Shown here one piece after another: positions 1-11,432 of a stretch of DNA of 64,000 nt. Origin of the DNA: Embiotoca jacksoni (lineage: Eukaryota; Chordata; Actinopteri; Embiotocidae). Every line of letters starts with the position of its first letter. Position 1 is the first letter of the stretch. Under the pieces are notes generated by a model that saw nothing but the letters and a program-made list of their open reading frames with translations, searched no databases and was not told where the DNA came from. The stretch is from NCBI GenBank assembly GCA_022577435.1, contig JAKOON010000013.1, forward strand, positions 4,995,001-5,059,000, in the 5' to 3' direction. Position numbers and translations under genes: made by a program.

Positions 1-194
1 TGCTCTCTCGCATGTTATCACTTTTTTATTGTTAGCTATGTTAGCATCATAGCTTCATGGATGGTAGTGCTGGTCTGTTGGTTGGTTCATTGCTTTGATT
101 CAGACTGAAATATCAGAACTACTGGATTTCGATGGATTACTGTCCCCAGAGGATAAATCCTGCCTAAATAGGGCATTCTCAGATTTTTTTCTTG

Positions 195-214
195 AGCTCC
201 ACCAGATGGCTGAC
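195..214 (+). promoter_or_regulatory. CTCF-like motif
   Basis: The core CCACCAGATGGC at 199-210 fits the vertebrate CTCF consensus closely and is in plus orientation. A single degenerate motif of this length can occur by chance in 64 kb. Occupancy is inferred, not shown. Confidence 0.35.
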
Positions 215-2628
215 ATTTTTGCTATCTGGAGTAAAATGTCTCAAAATATATTAGACGGACTGCCCTGACACTTACTTGGTGCATTCACGGCTCCAAGAGG
301 ATGAACCCTACTCACTTTGGTGATCCTTTTTACGTGTTTGTTGAAATATCTCAACATCTATACAATATACTTTTTTTTTCCCCAGCAGCTGGCATTTTAT
401 ACCAGGAATAGCATAAATATAACTGTGATATTAGTAAAATACCTGTCATGAAAGTGTTCTATGAACTGGCACTGAACTTTGTACTGACATTCGTGGCTTC
501 CAGATGATATATCATGGCGACCCTGACTTTCCCTCTAATGCCAGGCCATGTGGTTGACATTTGTAGTTTTGAGAGAATTATCTTGACAGCAACTCAAATT
601 TTATGTCTTCTACTGGATGGATTGTAATAACTTCGACGTAATTACTTGAATCATTTTGCGCCACCATCAGATCAAATTTTAATATGTCCACTATTTTAGT
701 TTATGATCAAATACTTGCAAAACTAATAACATCACAATAAGCCTCAGCTTTACATTGTGTTTGGTGCTAATTAGAAAATAATGCTACCATTCTAACACGC
801 TAAACTTAGAACCTGCTAAATGGCATTGTCACTGATATTTAATTTACGAAATCTCACATAGCTGCTACTGTAGCATGACTGTTGACAATTGAGGTGTGTT
901 GCAAAAAGTAAAACTCTTTATACCAGTGCATCTGAAGACAATAAAGCGAAGCTACAGTCACATTATCAAAGATTCATTGTCAGTCATCTTCATACCATAA
1001 AAACACCATGTAGTGTAATACAGTATAGTATATTAAGACAGCTCTCTCTGGTACAGTATCAGTACAACCGCTGACTCTATCATGGAAGTATTTACTGCCC
1101 ATATGGCCAGTGACACGGGGTCAGGCGTTGTGTTTCAAGTGAAACCACCAAGTGTTGTAAAAACCCCGCATATAGGAATGGATACAAATTCAAGCATTAG
1201 CACATTGCTAATTACTGCGGTCGCTTTTAATAAATTCTTTCCTGACATACGAGTTCCAGCTCTGTAAAAAAAAAAGAAGAAAAAAAAGGAAGAAATGTTG
1301 CATGAGGAAAAAACATTAAGGAATGCTGCAGACGTTTACTATAAGAAAGCTTAGGTTGTGTAAGAAGGAATAGTACTGTAAGATCTATAAGCTTCACACA
1401 GGATACTGGACCCTCTGTTTGACTTAAAGAGAATACTCAGCTTAATAATTCACACATTTTCTTGAACTAAAATAGACACCCAGCTCGCAAAGATATTTTT
1501 TCTGAGTAAGTTAATAGTTAGACACATTTTAAAACCAGTCCTTCAGCTGTAGAGCCCTCTATGGATATTCTGACATGTTATTGTTTTCTGTGTCCATGCT
1601 TTCTTCGCTGCTTCTGTGAAACCAGCTTCCAAAATAAGTTATGATTCAAGCTTTGGCCTAATTCACCCTGAAATAACATTGTGGTATCATAGTCAAGTCC
1701 TCTTTTTATTTGTTTTAGGGGTGGAGCAAACTCTTCCCTCGTGTTTTCTGGCCAGAAGAGGTATTTGTTTGCTGTTTCGAATGTTACATGATCAGAAGCA
1801 GTTGGTTATCATGATCCAATTATATGTCCCAACCTTCTGTCTACTTTGATGCATAGCAGGCCGAGGTTTATCTGATCCTACATATTGGTCCCATGGTGGT
1901 TTCTTAGTTGCCGGCGTAACAAAATCCTCCAAAGGAGCAGGTCAATCTTTAGCTGGTTTTGCAATTCCTGCAGAACTACAATCTGTATCAATTTTGCATG
2001 ATAATTCATATAAACTAAAGCTATTTAGTAAATGCCTTTATCAGATTAGACACCCAAAAAAAGTGTAAAAAGTGATATCTATAACAGGTCTAACTAATCC
2101 CTTCACAGAAAATCACAGTAACAGCCTCTCAGCTTATACAAAAGAAAAAACCTGCATGGAGCGAGTGCATGCTTTGGCCTCTGCCCTATTTGCCAAATTA
2201 TAGATGATAATAATACATAATTCCACACTGGAGTGTGTTTGCAGTCATTTAAAACAAGCCCACAGCGTTGATATAAATCAGTGTACGTGTGAAGCCCGTG
2301 TACCTGCGTGCCTGCACGCTGCCAATTTGACATGAGACAGGTCTGAGGGGATTTCACCATAAAGGTTAGAAACCATGAAATATCTGAGAAGTGCTGGAAC
2401 CGCTCTCCTCTCCAAATTATAGCCAAATGCATGCTATACAGTCTGAGGGGGTTGAGGGGAAACGCCTTGGCAGCGCATAAAGGGCTCAGTGTGCGTCTGA
2501 AATGACCATGCGACTCCTGAAAATAAACAGGAATCAAATGGAGTGATTGATCGAATAAATTAACCTCAGCAGAACTCTCTCACTCTCTCTCTCATTCACT
2601 CACACGCACTCTCTCTCTCATGCGCGTG

Positions 2629-2633
<5 letters not shown>

Positions 2634-2663
<30 letters not shown>
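2634..2663. repeat. (CA)n microsatellite
   Basis: About 15 CA units follow a CT-rich and GCGC-rich stretch (2578-2633). The alternating purine-pyrimidine tract is typical of fish intergenic DNA. Confidence 0.95.
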
Positions 2664-2666
<3 letters not shown>

Positions 2667-3420
2667 CAGCTACTCATCTGCTCCAAGGAACAGCCTTGTA
2701 GAAAAACAGACACTTGTTGCTGTTTGCTCCAGTGGTAGGTAGTGGTGGTGTTTGTTGGCAAAGGCTTTTTGACCAGTGGGTAATAGATGTAAATCCATGA
2801 GTTTATAGTCTGTGCTTAATGGTGGGGATTAATTTGTCTTCTTAACTCCAGAAAATGCTCGTATTGCAATTATATTAAATATATATGCATCAAAACCGAT
2901 TTTTAACATCCTGTTTATGTTAAATTTACCGGGTTTATTTATTTAGCCATTTTTATTTATGTCCAATACAGCAGGAAAAGTAAAAATCTGATATTTACTC
3001 TTTGAGCGTCATATCCATCCATGTCCACATCATATGGCGCTTCATATCCATATTCAGCAACCTATATACAAAATCTGGAATTTAGCTGATTCAGTAATAT
3101 CTTTATAGTTCATTTATACTGTGTTGCATTTAAGACCGTTTCCACAGTCATTTCCTGGGGGCCAATACTATAGCTCGGCTTTATAAAAGATAAAAAAAAC
3201 AATATCTTTTCTATCTGGTTTTGTTTATGCTGCTGTGTGTGTCCCCTGTGGTGATCATCTGATGAAGGTGATGCTCCACTCACCTTTTAACTGCCTTTTA
3301 GGTTGTTGTGTTTTGTGCAGGCCTAGAGTGGGCCTGCAATGTAAACCGTCCAATCTGATGAACCTGCCGACTGGTCAGAGCCTTCATGAAATGAAGACAG
3401 GGCCCCCACACAAGCATAGA

Positions 3421-3424
3421 CACA

Positions 3425-3508
<84 letters not shown>
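3421..3508. repeat. (CA)n microsatellite
   Basis: About 44 CA units with one TA interruption near 3431. Open frames on both strands here encode only His-Thr or Cys-Val repeats and are not genes. Confidence 0.97.
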
Positions 3509-3509
<1 letters not shown>

Positions 3510-5208
3510 CCCTCCATCCCCCTCCCTGCTGCTTGCCAGTGTGGTTTAGTGAAATCTCCTCCTTGCGCTATAGGATAGCCCTGGCCTCTGGGGTAACAAG
3601 ATAGATGTAAACAACCAATTATTGGATAGGCCCTCATTCATATCCAGTTAACCGGGATAGACACAGAGGTTCTGGCTTTAATAATTTCTCTCTCTCTCTG
3701 CTCAACATTTGGATGTCTGTCCAAAAAAAGGATACTAATCAACCCCTTGTTGCGCTTGTCTCAGGTCAGTGTATGTAGCAGCCTTTAAAAATAAAAGCCA
3801 CCTCCCAATCATGCCCCAACACATAGTCCATGCAACACATACACTACAACACACATCTTGCAGTAATCAGCTCAATTAGAGGAGGTCGTGGTGGAGAGTG
3901 GTCGAGGTGAGCAGTGGGAGGTTGTGAAAATAGGGAGTTGGCTATTAGGAGAAACGTGATCTCCATTCATCAGTGGCCGTAATAATTACCGTTTCAGAGC
4001 CAGAGCTCTCTGATCAAACTGATCCGTGGAAACAAGTGGTTTACAAACACTGTCAAGGGCCAGACATGGGACCCCTTCACTGCCGGTAAACACATCCAAC
4101 AGTTCTGACCACGCCAAGCCCGATACAGCGAAGATACTTTACACTTATATTCATATTTCTAATGCTTGTTCAACTTGCTTTGATAGATCCTCTCTGCTGC
4201 AGTCACAAGCCACTTCCCTGCGCATTAATCTTCGCCTTTCAGAGGCCTCTCAGATATAACAAGCTTATCTAGGGGCAACAAAGATTGATGCGAGCAGGTG
4301 CTGATTGAAACACGTCAACAGGATTGACAGTTGAGTGACAGTTTCTTCAGGGTGGGATTATCTCAAAGATTTTTATATCAAAAGCCACAATTTTATTCAT
4401 CAGAACTCCGTCTGTTCTAGATTTATGTTTGGCAGTGATTCCGAACACAGGATACCTGCGATAAGGCTTAGTGAGGTGATAAACTGCTATTATCCCCACA
4501 TTCATATTGCATCATCTCATAAAAATAACATCTAAAGAGACCCATGATGGTCTCAAACAGATGGGCCCCGACCCTGTTTTCATTAAACCGAGTAGTGCCC
4601 ATCATCCCTGAAAATAATTCAAATGATTAAAGACAGAGTCACCTGAGGATGACCTGTTCATCAGCCTTCATGTATCCACTGCTGACTGCAGGGCTGCAGC
4701 ATCAGTCTGCAGGGACACAGTTGTCACAACTTAAAGCTGAGATGAAGAACTTTGTCCAAAAAAAAAAAGATGAAGAAAAATGAAATCCGATGCAAAATAC
4801 AGCAACAAATCTATATAATTTTTCTCAATAACAGCTCAGTCTGTAAAGTCAAGCAAATAAATGATCAGGCTTTAGGACACACACTGAACGACCTTTGATA
4901 TGAAATGTAAAAACAAGACGACACAGGAGAATACTGTATACTGTGTAATTGCAGCACCTCTCTCACCAGTGGGAGAGCCTGCGGAGTGTTTGAGGCTCAA
5001 TTACGAGGTATTTGGGTGTTTGAGTTAGATGGATGGAAAGATAAGTTTTATCTGAAATCAGTTTAAAATGTCATGTCTGTAAAACTGCGTTTACAGCCGC
5101 TCATATTTTCACTCATCGGCCGCCAACTTTCTGACTTTCATCAGATGTATTTATAGATTTGCTCGTTTATATTAGCCCACAATATATGACGGCGTAATGT
5201 AAACACAG

Positions 5209-5210
<2 letters not shown>

Positions 5211-5239
<29 letters not shown>
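5211..5239. repeat. (TTA)n microsatellite
   Basis: About ten uninterrupted TTA/ATT units. Confidence 0.9.
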
Positions 5240-5953
5240 GGGAATACAACTTTATTAGTGGAGTTATGGGGTTTAAGAGCCATATGTATATAGGCTAGGC
5301 GAGATCAAATCGGTTCTTTGTTTTTCTCTCAGCCAACCCTCGGTCCCCTGACAATTACCATCAGTTAGCCTAATGCCGTAATACTCTGAAAACTGCGCTT
5401 CAGGCAAAACCCAAGTCAATTTATTAAACAGAGGAAGAACACAACGCGGAAACAGGGATCAGGCTCCTCTTACAGGACTGTGGCGATAAACTCACTTCAT
5501 AATTACACTGATAATTTCTCTTAAACAGCCGCGACTGAATGATTTTATGAAATAGCTCGTCACAATATACAGCAAAAAATATTAACAAATTGCACTTGAT
5601 GTGGAGCAAAACTGAACGCTTAGTAAAATAAATTGTACATAAAAAGATGCAAAGATTTTATGTTTTATAGGCTACACCTGAGATTTAAGGCAGCTGCATG
5701 CTAGGAATTTAGATTTAGATAAATATTTGCAACCTTTTTTTCTTTTTTTTTAAATGTAAAATTGTACATTCAATCTCGGCTATTGAATAAGAAAAATAAT
5801 GATAATTTAGATTTGTTTTTACCTATTATTAAACAAGCGTCAGTAGTTCATTTTCGGTCTGAAGTGTAATCTGTTGGATCTTATTTGCAGGTAACATGAA
5901 GGTTTTTTTTAGATGAAAGCTGCTGAAACCGATCTGCCGGAGGAGAGAGAGGC

Positions 5954-5956
<3 letters not shown>

Positions 5957-6032
<76 letters not shown>
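5957..6032. repeat. (GT)n microsatellite
   Basis: 38 perfect GT units, about 2 kb upstream of the six2 start. Confidence 0.97.
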
Positions 6033-6033
<1 letters not shown>

Positions 6034-7593
6034 TCTTAAGTGATGTGATACTGAGTGTGGGTGTAGCTGACAATCGTATCTCTAATGAAGAGGTCCCATG
6101 GTGAGACGATAGAAATCTACCAACTGGTCAATCTTTGGCCCAACAGTCAGTAACACACATGCCTGACCGCGTGACACACGTCTCCGTGTACCTGAGTCAA
6201 ACACCACAACAAACCGTGTAACTGTGTTTATGCGCTCATCATGCTGCATGCCACTTTCATTTAAGCTGCACTTTCATTGCAAACCAGGACTCACATCGCT
6301 TTCTCCCCATGAATCTGAAACCATCTCAATCTTTTTACCTCTTAAATCCATTCACTTACTTTTAACTACAACTTCTGTTTTCTCCAATCATTTTAAATGT
6401 TCTTATTAAAATAGCGACTCCGGATTTGTCAGCAGATCTTATCTTCCATGTCCCCCTTACTGTTGCACTAAACCGTGTCAGTCAGATGAACGGATTATTT
6501 TTTGTTTTTGTTTGTTTGTTTTTTGCCTCACCGGTGTGCTGCTTGATTTCTCCTCCGCTGCTGCCGACAGACTTTCCTTCTCTGCTGTCAAACTCCACAG
6601 CGCACACGACCCCTTCATTCCTCCATCACACCCGCTGCACACCTTCAGATTGTTTGCCTTTCTGTGCGCGCCTGCAGTTACTGACTCACCCCTCGTTTAG
6701 ATATTCATCACCCTTGTCATCACGTGCATTCAATAATAAACATCACGGCATTATTATAATAAATTAGCGACATAGCAACATATAGCTTACTTCATATAGA
6801 ATTATAACATTTATTATGGGATCATGAATATACAAATGTAATTTCAATTTGTTGAGTTAAGTGTACAACTGAAAGACTCACTTTGGGCTCATCATCCAAC
6901 TTTTGGAAATCGTCTACTTTTGATGAATTGCTCTCTGTAGTTTTCGAAGGTTTCTTTTTGTGGCTATCATTGTGGAACACATATGTCACACAACGCACTT
7001 CTATGATTATATCAGTGACATGCAGTCAATTTTCACTAATGTAGGCTATTATGGCGTCAAGTTGGATCAGCTATAGCCGACTTCACCAACTTCAAATGAG
7101 CTTACAGTGATTCGAGGTGAGAAAAATATGACTTGCTGTCCTCTGTCAGACTTAGTCTAATTTATTTTTGTATATATTTACATAAATTTTGCTTCTTGGC
7201 AACCACCATAACCAAATGGTACTTTGGATAACTTTCCATTAAACATCACGTAACTTGTCGGCAGCTGTTGAGAGTTATTTTACTTCTATTAAATAATAAA
7301 GTTACAGCCTTTAAGGAGATCTTGATTGATTTGTGAGAGCTGCCAGGGGCTTGAAGACATACTGCAGCCGGCTCTGTGCGCTCTGGCGCCATCCTTCCCC
7401 CAGCTGAGGGATCAGCGCGGCTCCTTTACTCCACGCTCCCCACAGCTCTGCGCTCTTTGGCTGCCCGAGGTGTCTGTCAAAGTGAAGGGGAAGAAAAAAA
7501 ATGTTTTAGAAGAAAAAAAACTGAGCAATATTTCTATTGGTACGCGGGCTGCTCGTGAAGGGAACAATCGGATTGACTTTGCCAGGGAGCCAC

Positions 7594-7619
7594 CTCAAAG
7601 CATATCAGGTTACTTTGAG
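7594..7619 (+). promoter_or_regulatory. SIX-type site between inverted TCF/LEF-like sites, six2 promoter
   Basis: Seen: CTCAAAG at 7594-7600 and CTTTGAG at 7613-7619 form perfect 7-bp inverted arms with a 12-bp spacer. ATATCAGGTTAC (7602-7613) fits the SIX1/SIX2 (MEF3-like) consensus at 11 of 12 positions. Known: mouse Six2 can activate its own promoter, and Six2 and Tcf/beta-catenin share targets in nephron progenitors. Inference: this is an autoregulatory and Wnt-responsive module about 95-115 bp upstream of the TATA-like element. The arms resemble TCF cores but are not ideal (G after CTTTGA). Confidence 0.45.
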
Positions 7620-7626
7620 TGACAGG

Positions 7627-7640
7627 GTAACCATGGCAAA
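7627..7640 (+). promoter_or_regulatory. RFX-like X-box, six2 promoter
   Basis: GTAACCATGGCAAA fits the RFX X-box consensus (GTNRCC, AT, RGYAAC) except at the last base. It lies about 80 bp upstream of the TATA-like element and 8 bp past the SIX/TCF module. A related sequence lies upstream of six3 at 35333. Binding is inferred. Confidence 0.45.
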
Positions 7641-7694
7641 TAATTTGACTAAGGCTATTGTCTTATCCTCACCATCCCCGGGTCAGATAACCGA

Positions 7695-7714
7695 CCAATC
7701 AGAGTTCATATAAT
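7695..7714 (+). promoter_or_regulatory. six2: six2 core promoter: CCAAT box and TATA-like element
   Basis: A CCAAT box (7695-7699, within GACCAATCAGAG) is followed by a TATA-like ATATAAT at 7708-7714. Transcription would begin near 7740, giving a leader of about 340 nt before the start codon at 8083. Their order and proximity, and the six2 start downstream, support the call. The exact start site was not determined. Confidence 0.5.
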
Positions 7715-7783
7715 CGCTTGTCTTGCCAGTTTAGAATAATATTATTAAAACAAGCCAGCGAGCCCGGTCTCCGAGAGTAGTTT

Positions 7784-7822
7784 ATGTTGAAACGGTGTAG
7801 AAAAGGTGGAGGAGGACGGTGA
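7784..7822 (+). other. Upstream ORF 1 in the six2 leader (12 codons plus stop)
   Basis: An ATG at 7784 runs to a TGA at 7820-7822, upstream of and separate from the main start. If transcription begins near 7740, this is the first AUG in the mRNA. The peptide is basic and glycine-rich and unlike any I know. A regulatory role is inferred from position only. Confidence 0.4.
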
Positions 7823-7858
7823 ACGGAGGAGCAACTTTCTCTCCTTCTCAACAACTTT

Positions 7859-7903
7859 ATGAGGAATTGTCGCCTGGGGTTTTGCATGGCTGAATGGACT
7901 TGA
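7859..7903 (+). other. Upstream ORF 2 in the six2 leader (14 codons plus stop)
   Basis: An ATG at 7859 runs to a TGA at 7901-7903, with an internal in-frame ATG at 7886. It overlaps another short ORF in a different frame (7894-7938). The density of upstream AUGs suggests that scanning ribosomes meet several decoys before 8083. Confidence 0.4.
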
Positions 7904-7990
7904 CTTTATTCCTCAATACGCAGTTGGATATTGCCTAACCTCGGGCACTTTAAACTTTTACGCAGTTCTTTTGGGGACCTTTTGTCGCTT

Positions 7991-8026
7991 ATGGACTTAA
8001 TGCGTTTTGATTTAATGAGAGACTGA
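7991..8026 (+). other. Upstream ORF 3 in the six2 leader (11 codons plus stop)
   Basis: An ATG at 7991 runs to a TGA at 8024-8026, 56 nt before the six2 start. It has three in-frame ATGs. The short gap before the main start would limit reinitiation if this ORF were translated. Confidence 0.4.
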
Positions 8027-8082
8027 GAGGAGAGACGTGGAAGTAAGGCACAATATAATCTGTATTGGTTTACGTTGTCGCC

Positions 8083-8642
8083 ATGTCCATGCTTCCGACG
8101 TTTGGTTTTACGCAGGAACAAGTGGCGTGTGTTTGCGAAGTCCTCCAACAAGGGGGGAACATCGAGCGGCTCGGGCGCTTTCTCTGGTCCCTCCCGGCGT
8201 GCGAGCACCTCCACAAAAACGAGAGCGTCCTCAAAGCGAAAGCCGTGGTTGCCTTCCACCGGGGGAACTTCCGAGAGCTTTACAAGATTCTGGAGAGCCA
8301 CCAGTTTTCGCCGCACAACCACCCGAAGCTGCAGCAGCTGTGGCTCAAAGCGCACTACATCGAGGCGGAGAAGCTGAGAGGCCGCCCGCTCGGCGCCGTG
8401 GGGAAGTACCGCGTCCGGAGAAAGTTCCCCTTACCCCGCTCTATCTGGGACGGAGAGGAGACCAGCTACTGCTTCAAGGAGAAGAGCAGGAGCGTCCTGC
8501 GGGAGTGGTACACCCACAACCCTTATCCATCCCCACGAGAGAAAAGAGAGCTGGCAGAGGCCACGGGACTCACGACCACGCAGGTCAGCAACTGGTTCAA
8601 AAACCGACGGCAGCGAGACCGAGCAGCTGAGGCGAAGGAAAG
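8083..8642 (+). CDS. six2: six2 exon 1: SIX domain and homeodomain (residues 1-187)
   Basis: SIX-family transcription factor Six2, acting in the nucleus. Residues about 9-118 form the SIX domain, which in this family binds Eya co-activators and Groucho/TLE co-repressors. Residues 124-183 form the homeodomain, with WFKNRR at 171-176: K173 is homeodomain position 50 and N174 is position 51. The start is the ATG at 8083 (G at -3), giving MSMLPTFGFTQEQ as in vertebrate Six2. The frame stays open a few codons upstream, but without another ATG. The exon ends AAG-GAA-AG before a GT donor at 8643. The spliced protein is 290 residues; human SIX2 is 291. Six1 is the closest alternative, but the N-terminus and C-terminal tail fit Six2. 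In vertebrates it maintains nephron progenitors and acts in craniofacial mesenchyme. Convergent with six3. The 'a' paralogue is likely but unproven. Confidence 0.96.
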
Positions 8643-9853
8643 GTAGGAGTATCTTTACTTCTTAAAGCTAAGGCAAAACATGTCTGACAGTAGATGAACT
8701 TCTACTTTTTAATCACGTGAAGCAAAATGTAGCCTGAAGTCATATTTTAAACTAAAATGTTGCTGAGTCATAAACTACTGTTAACTCTGTGTGCTCGAGC
8801 AAAAATAATTTGCTGACCTACATCTGGGACTGACAACATATTGAGATATTCAGCTCTTATTTAATCGCCTCAGCCCTTTTCACCAGTTGTTGTTTGTTAG
8901 TGGCAAATTATGTTAGAAGATGTCAGTTTTCCCTACTTCAGGTTTAGTAAACTCACGTCCTCTGCTTGTTTTTAATTATGTATGCAAACGTAAAAGTTAA
9001 AAAAGCAGGAAATTAAAGACTTGTCAGGTAAATTACAAAGTTATAAAAGTTATATTTACCCTACTTTTATGTTTTACTAATCACACCTATTATAACCTGA
9101 AATTTGACTTTTACATTAAGATCAGAAAAAGTACAGTTAACCCTCCAGTCACTGGAGTGAACATAAGTGCATGTAACTAAACATCTCAGAACACGTTTTA
9201 AAAGATGTTTTGCGGTGTAATTGATGTGGCTGGCTGTCTCGCCTTCGTATCAGCCCAGTTGACATTTCATTAGGAGTCGTCTGTACATTTCAAAGTTTGG
9301 AAATTACACAGGCAGCTGTGAAGAGAGGTTTTAGGAGAGGTCTTCCAGTCAGGTGTTCTTCGGGTTGGTGTCTTCTTTCACCCTCTGGCCACTAATTCGG
9401 GCTGAAAGCTCCATGTAAATCATGTCTTCCCACTGAGAAAAGCCTCACTGCAAACACATGAACTGTGCCATATGCAGCACGCACACGTTTCACAATGATT
9501 AGGCTTGTCATTTATTCAGACGTGCGGACATGCTCTCGTCAGGCCGCTCATTTCGAGCTCCTCCTCGGGTCACTCTGGTGGAAATAATTTACTTTAAACA
9601 CACCGGCAGGTTCAGTTTTAGATTTATTGCCTTTACTACTACTGTACACCACCGTATAACTCTGTGCACTACTGTAGTGAACTGAGCCTCTAATTATTTC
9701 TGTGACTTACAAATTGTTTTTGTCGTGGCACAAGTGCGCATGAATGCATTAGTGTTCGAAGCATTCATAAATAATTAAACTAAGCATTTCTACATTCACG
9801 AGATTATTATGGCTGCTGTAAATATGACACAACCCAATTAATATCCAAGTACA

Positions 9854-9934
<81 letters not shown>

Positions 9935-10152
9935 AGCTGCGTGCGTCTGTCAATAATGATAATTGTTGTTTTTACAACTGTAAAAAATATTTATTTACAA
10001 GTATTTAATTAGTATATTTTATTCCGTGTAATCACGATTTTAGCGAGATTAAAATCTGTCCATTTCTTCTTTCATGTTTCAACTGTACAAAGATACCAGA
10101 GTTTGTCTGCTCTCGCACCAGACTGATATGTGATGTTGTTTTCTGTTGGCAG
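8643..10152 (+). other. six2: six2 intron 1
   Basis: A 1510-bp intron starts with GTAGGAGT and ends TTGGCAG. It interrupts the Arg187 codon (AG|A), at the position just after the homeodomain expected for Six1/Six2-type genes. It holds a 77-bp GT repeat (9856-9932) about 220 bp before the acceptor. The rest is AT-rich with no recognised element. Confidence 0.93.
9856..9932. repeat. (GT)n microsatellite inside the six2 intron
   Basis: About 38 perfect GT units in the sense strand of the intron, ending 220 bp upstream of the acceptor. UG-rich intronic RNA of this kind can bind CELF- or TDP-43-type proteins. No effect is shown here. Confidence 0.97.
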
Positions 10153-10465
10153 AGAAAACAACGAGAACTCCAACGGCAATAGTCACAACCCATTGACTTC
10201 TTCCATGAATGGAAATAAAACTCTATTGGGGAGCTCGGACGACGATAAAACACCTTCTGGGACACCGGATCATACGTCTCCGAGCCCGGCTATGCTCCTC
10301 GGCTCAAACCCCGGTTTACCTTCCCTGCATGGCCTTGCGCCCCCGCCGGGACCCAGCGCAATCCCGGTACCCAGCGGTGCAGACTCGGTGCTTCATCACC
10401 ACTCATTGCACCACGACACCATACTGAACCCTATGTCTTCTAATCTAGTGGACCTTGGCTCTTAA
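10153..10465 (+). CDS. six2: six2 exon 2: C-terminal tail (residues 187-290)
   Basis: This terminal coding exon completes Arg187 and continues ENNENSNGNSHNPL, the conserved Six2 junction. The tail is rich in Ser, Pro, Gly and His, with the Six2 signatures SS-D-D-KTPSGTPDH and the extreme C-terminus ILNPMSSNLVDLGS before TAA (10463-10465). In the family this region carries transactivation function and is less conserved than the SIX and homeodomain regions. The fish tail lacks the longer Pro/Gly runs of mammalian SIX2. The acceptor is the AG at 10151-10152, and the frame across the junction is exact. Confidence 0.95.
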
Positions 10466-11054
10466 AAAATCGTCACAGAAGGGGGACAGAGAGCACCATT
10501 TTTACAAAAAAAAGAAATGTTTTTTTGGAAAGGTAATTTTACGAGGTGGCGCGAGCAAAGCTTCAAGCACTTGCAGCAAGGTGCAAGACTGGAACACTGC
10601 GAAAACAGCCACCGTAACAAATCATTTAGTCTCATATTCAACCTTTAAAATCTTTTTTCAACAAGTGGGAAAAATATGCCAGTGGGCACAATAACCTACC
10701 GACTCGTATCCTCAAATGAAACGTCCGCTCGTTTGGGAGATTTTTTTTTTTTATCGAGAGCAGAGCACTTAAGAACTTTCGACATATAGGCTACTCAGAC
10801 AGCTTCCATCTTCTCACCCCCACTGGCACATTTTCTCTTTAAGTCGCTTAAGGAAAAAAAAGAATTGAAAAATGAATATATTTCAGATTTTATGACTTGT
10901 TAAGACGGATCATTTTTGCAGTGGTGGTGCAGATAAAAGCTGAAGCGGATCGTTTTAGGTAAAAAAAAATAAAAATATACAAAAGAAAGAAAAAGAAAAA
11001 AGTATTTTACCGGAATGTAATAACGTAACATGTTATATTGTTGAAAACAATAAC

Positions 11055-11060
11055 AATAAA
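11055..11060 (+). terminator. Candidate poly(A) signal 1 of six2
   Basis: AATAAA about 590 nt after the stop, followed by TG/TT-rich sequence (AAAGTGTCTTAATTCTTG) that fits a downstream element. Confidence 0.45.
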
Positions 11061-11426
11061 GTGTCTTAATTCTTGTTACTATACCGTTGTTATTTTAGGG
11101 GTTTAGTATCACCAGACTTTATAGGCACAAAGTTAAAGGTACCCCGTACCTTTTTGTTTACATAGGGTTTTCCAAGAGAGCCATAAGCAGTTATTTTGTT
11201 TGTTTGTTTGTTTGTTTTTTTGGAGGGGAAGGGGAGGTGGGGCCTGGGGTGGGCAGATGGGGTATGATATTTTCAACTGTCTTATAAGAGCCGTGATAGG
11301 ATGGAATATCTTAATCTCATGATATTATTATTGACATTTTCATTTGGAAAGAGACTGCATGTAAACTTTGCGATAAATGATGAAACGTAAAACGATTCAA
11401 GTATAGTTTCATATACCCTCTTTTAC

Positions 11427-11432
11427 AATAAA
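11427..11432 (+). terminator. Candidate poly(A) signal 2 of six2
   Basis: AATAAA about 960 nt after the stop. It would give a longer 3' UTR. Confidence 0.35.

Larger units (their letters stand above)
1..7560. other. Noncoding flank upstream of six2
   Basis: I see no recognisable coding exon here. The open frames are short, lack similarity I recognise, and several run through CA/GT repeats. The stretch contains CA repeats near 2634 and 3421, a TTA repeat near 5211 and a GT repeat at 5957. There is a CTCF-like motif near 199. Low-repeat, mixed-composition sequence at about 2100-2540 could be a conserved element. In human the gene on this side of SIX2 is SRBD1; no part of it is recognisable here. 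Confidence 0.6.

Noticed and set aside
2103..2537. 144-codon open frame on the minus strand
   Set aside because: No recognisable domain, no splice or promoter context, and an arbitrary composition. It is more likely chance in a low-stop stretch, which may itself be a conserved noncoding element.
8065..8082. Upstream extension of the six2 start at a TTG
   Set aside because: TTG is not an expected eukaryotic start here. The ATG at 8083 gives the exact vertebrate Six2 N-terminus.
8037..8630. 197-codon frame overlapping six2 exon 1, and a 149-codon minus-strand frame at 7906-8355
   Set aside because: Both are shadows of the GC-rich six2 coding exon in other frames. Their compositions (Arg/Pro-rich) reflect frame shift, not a gene.
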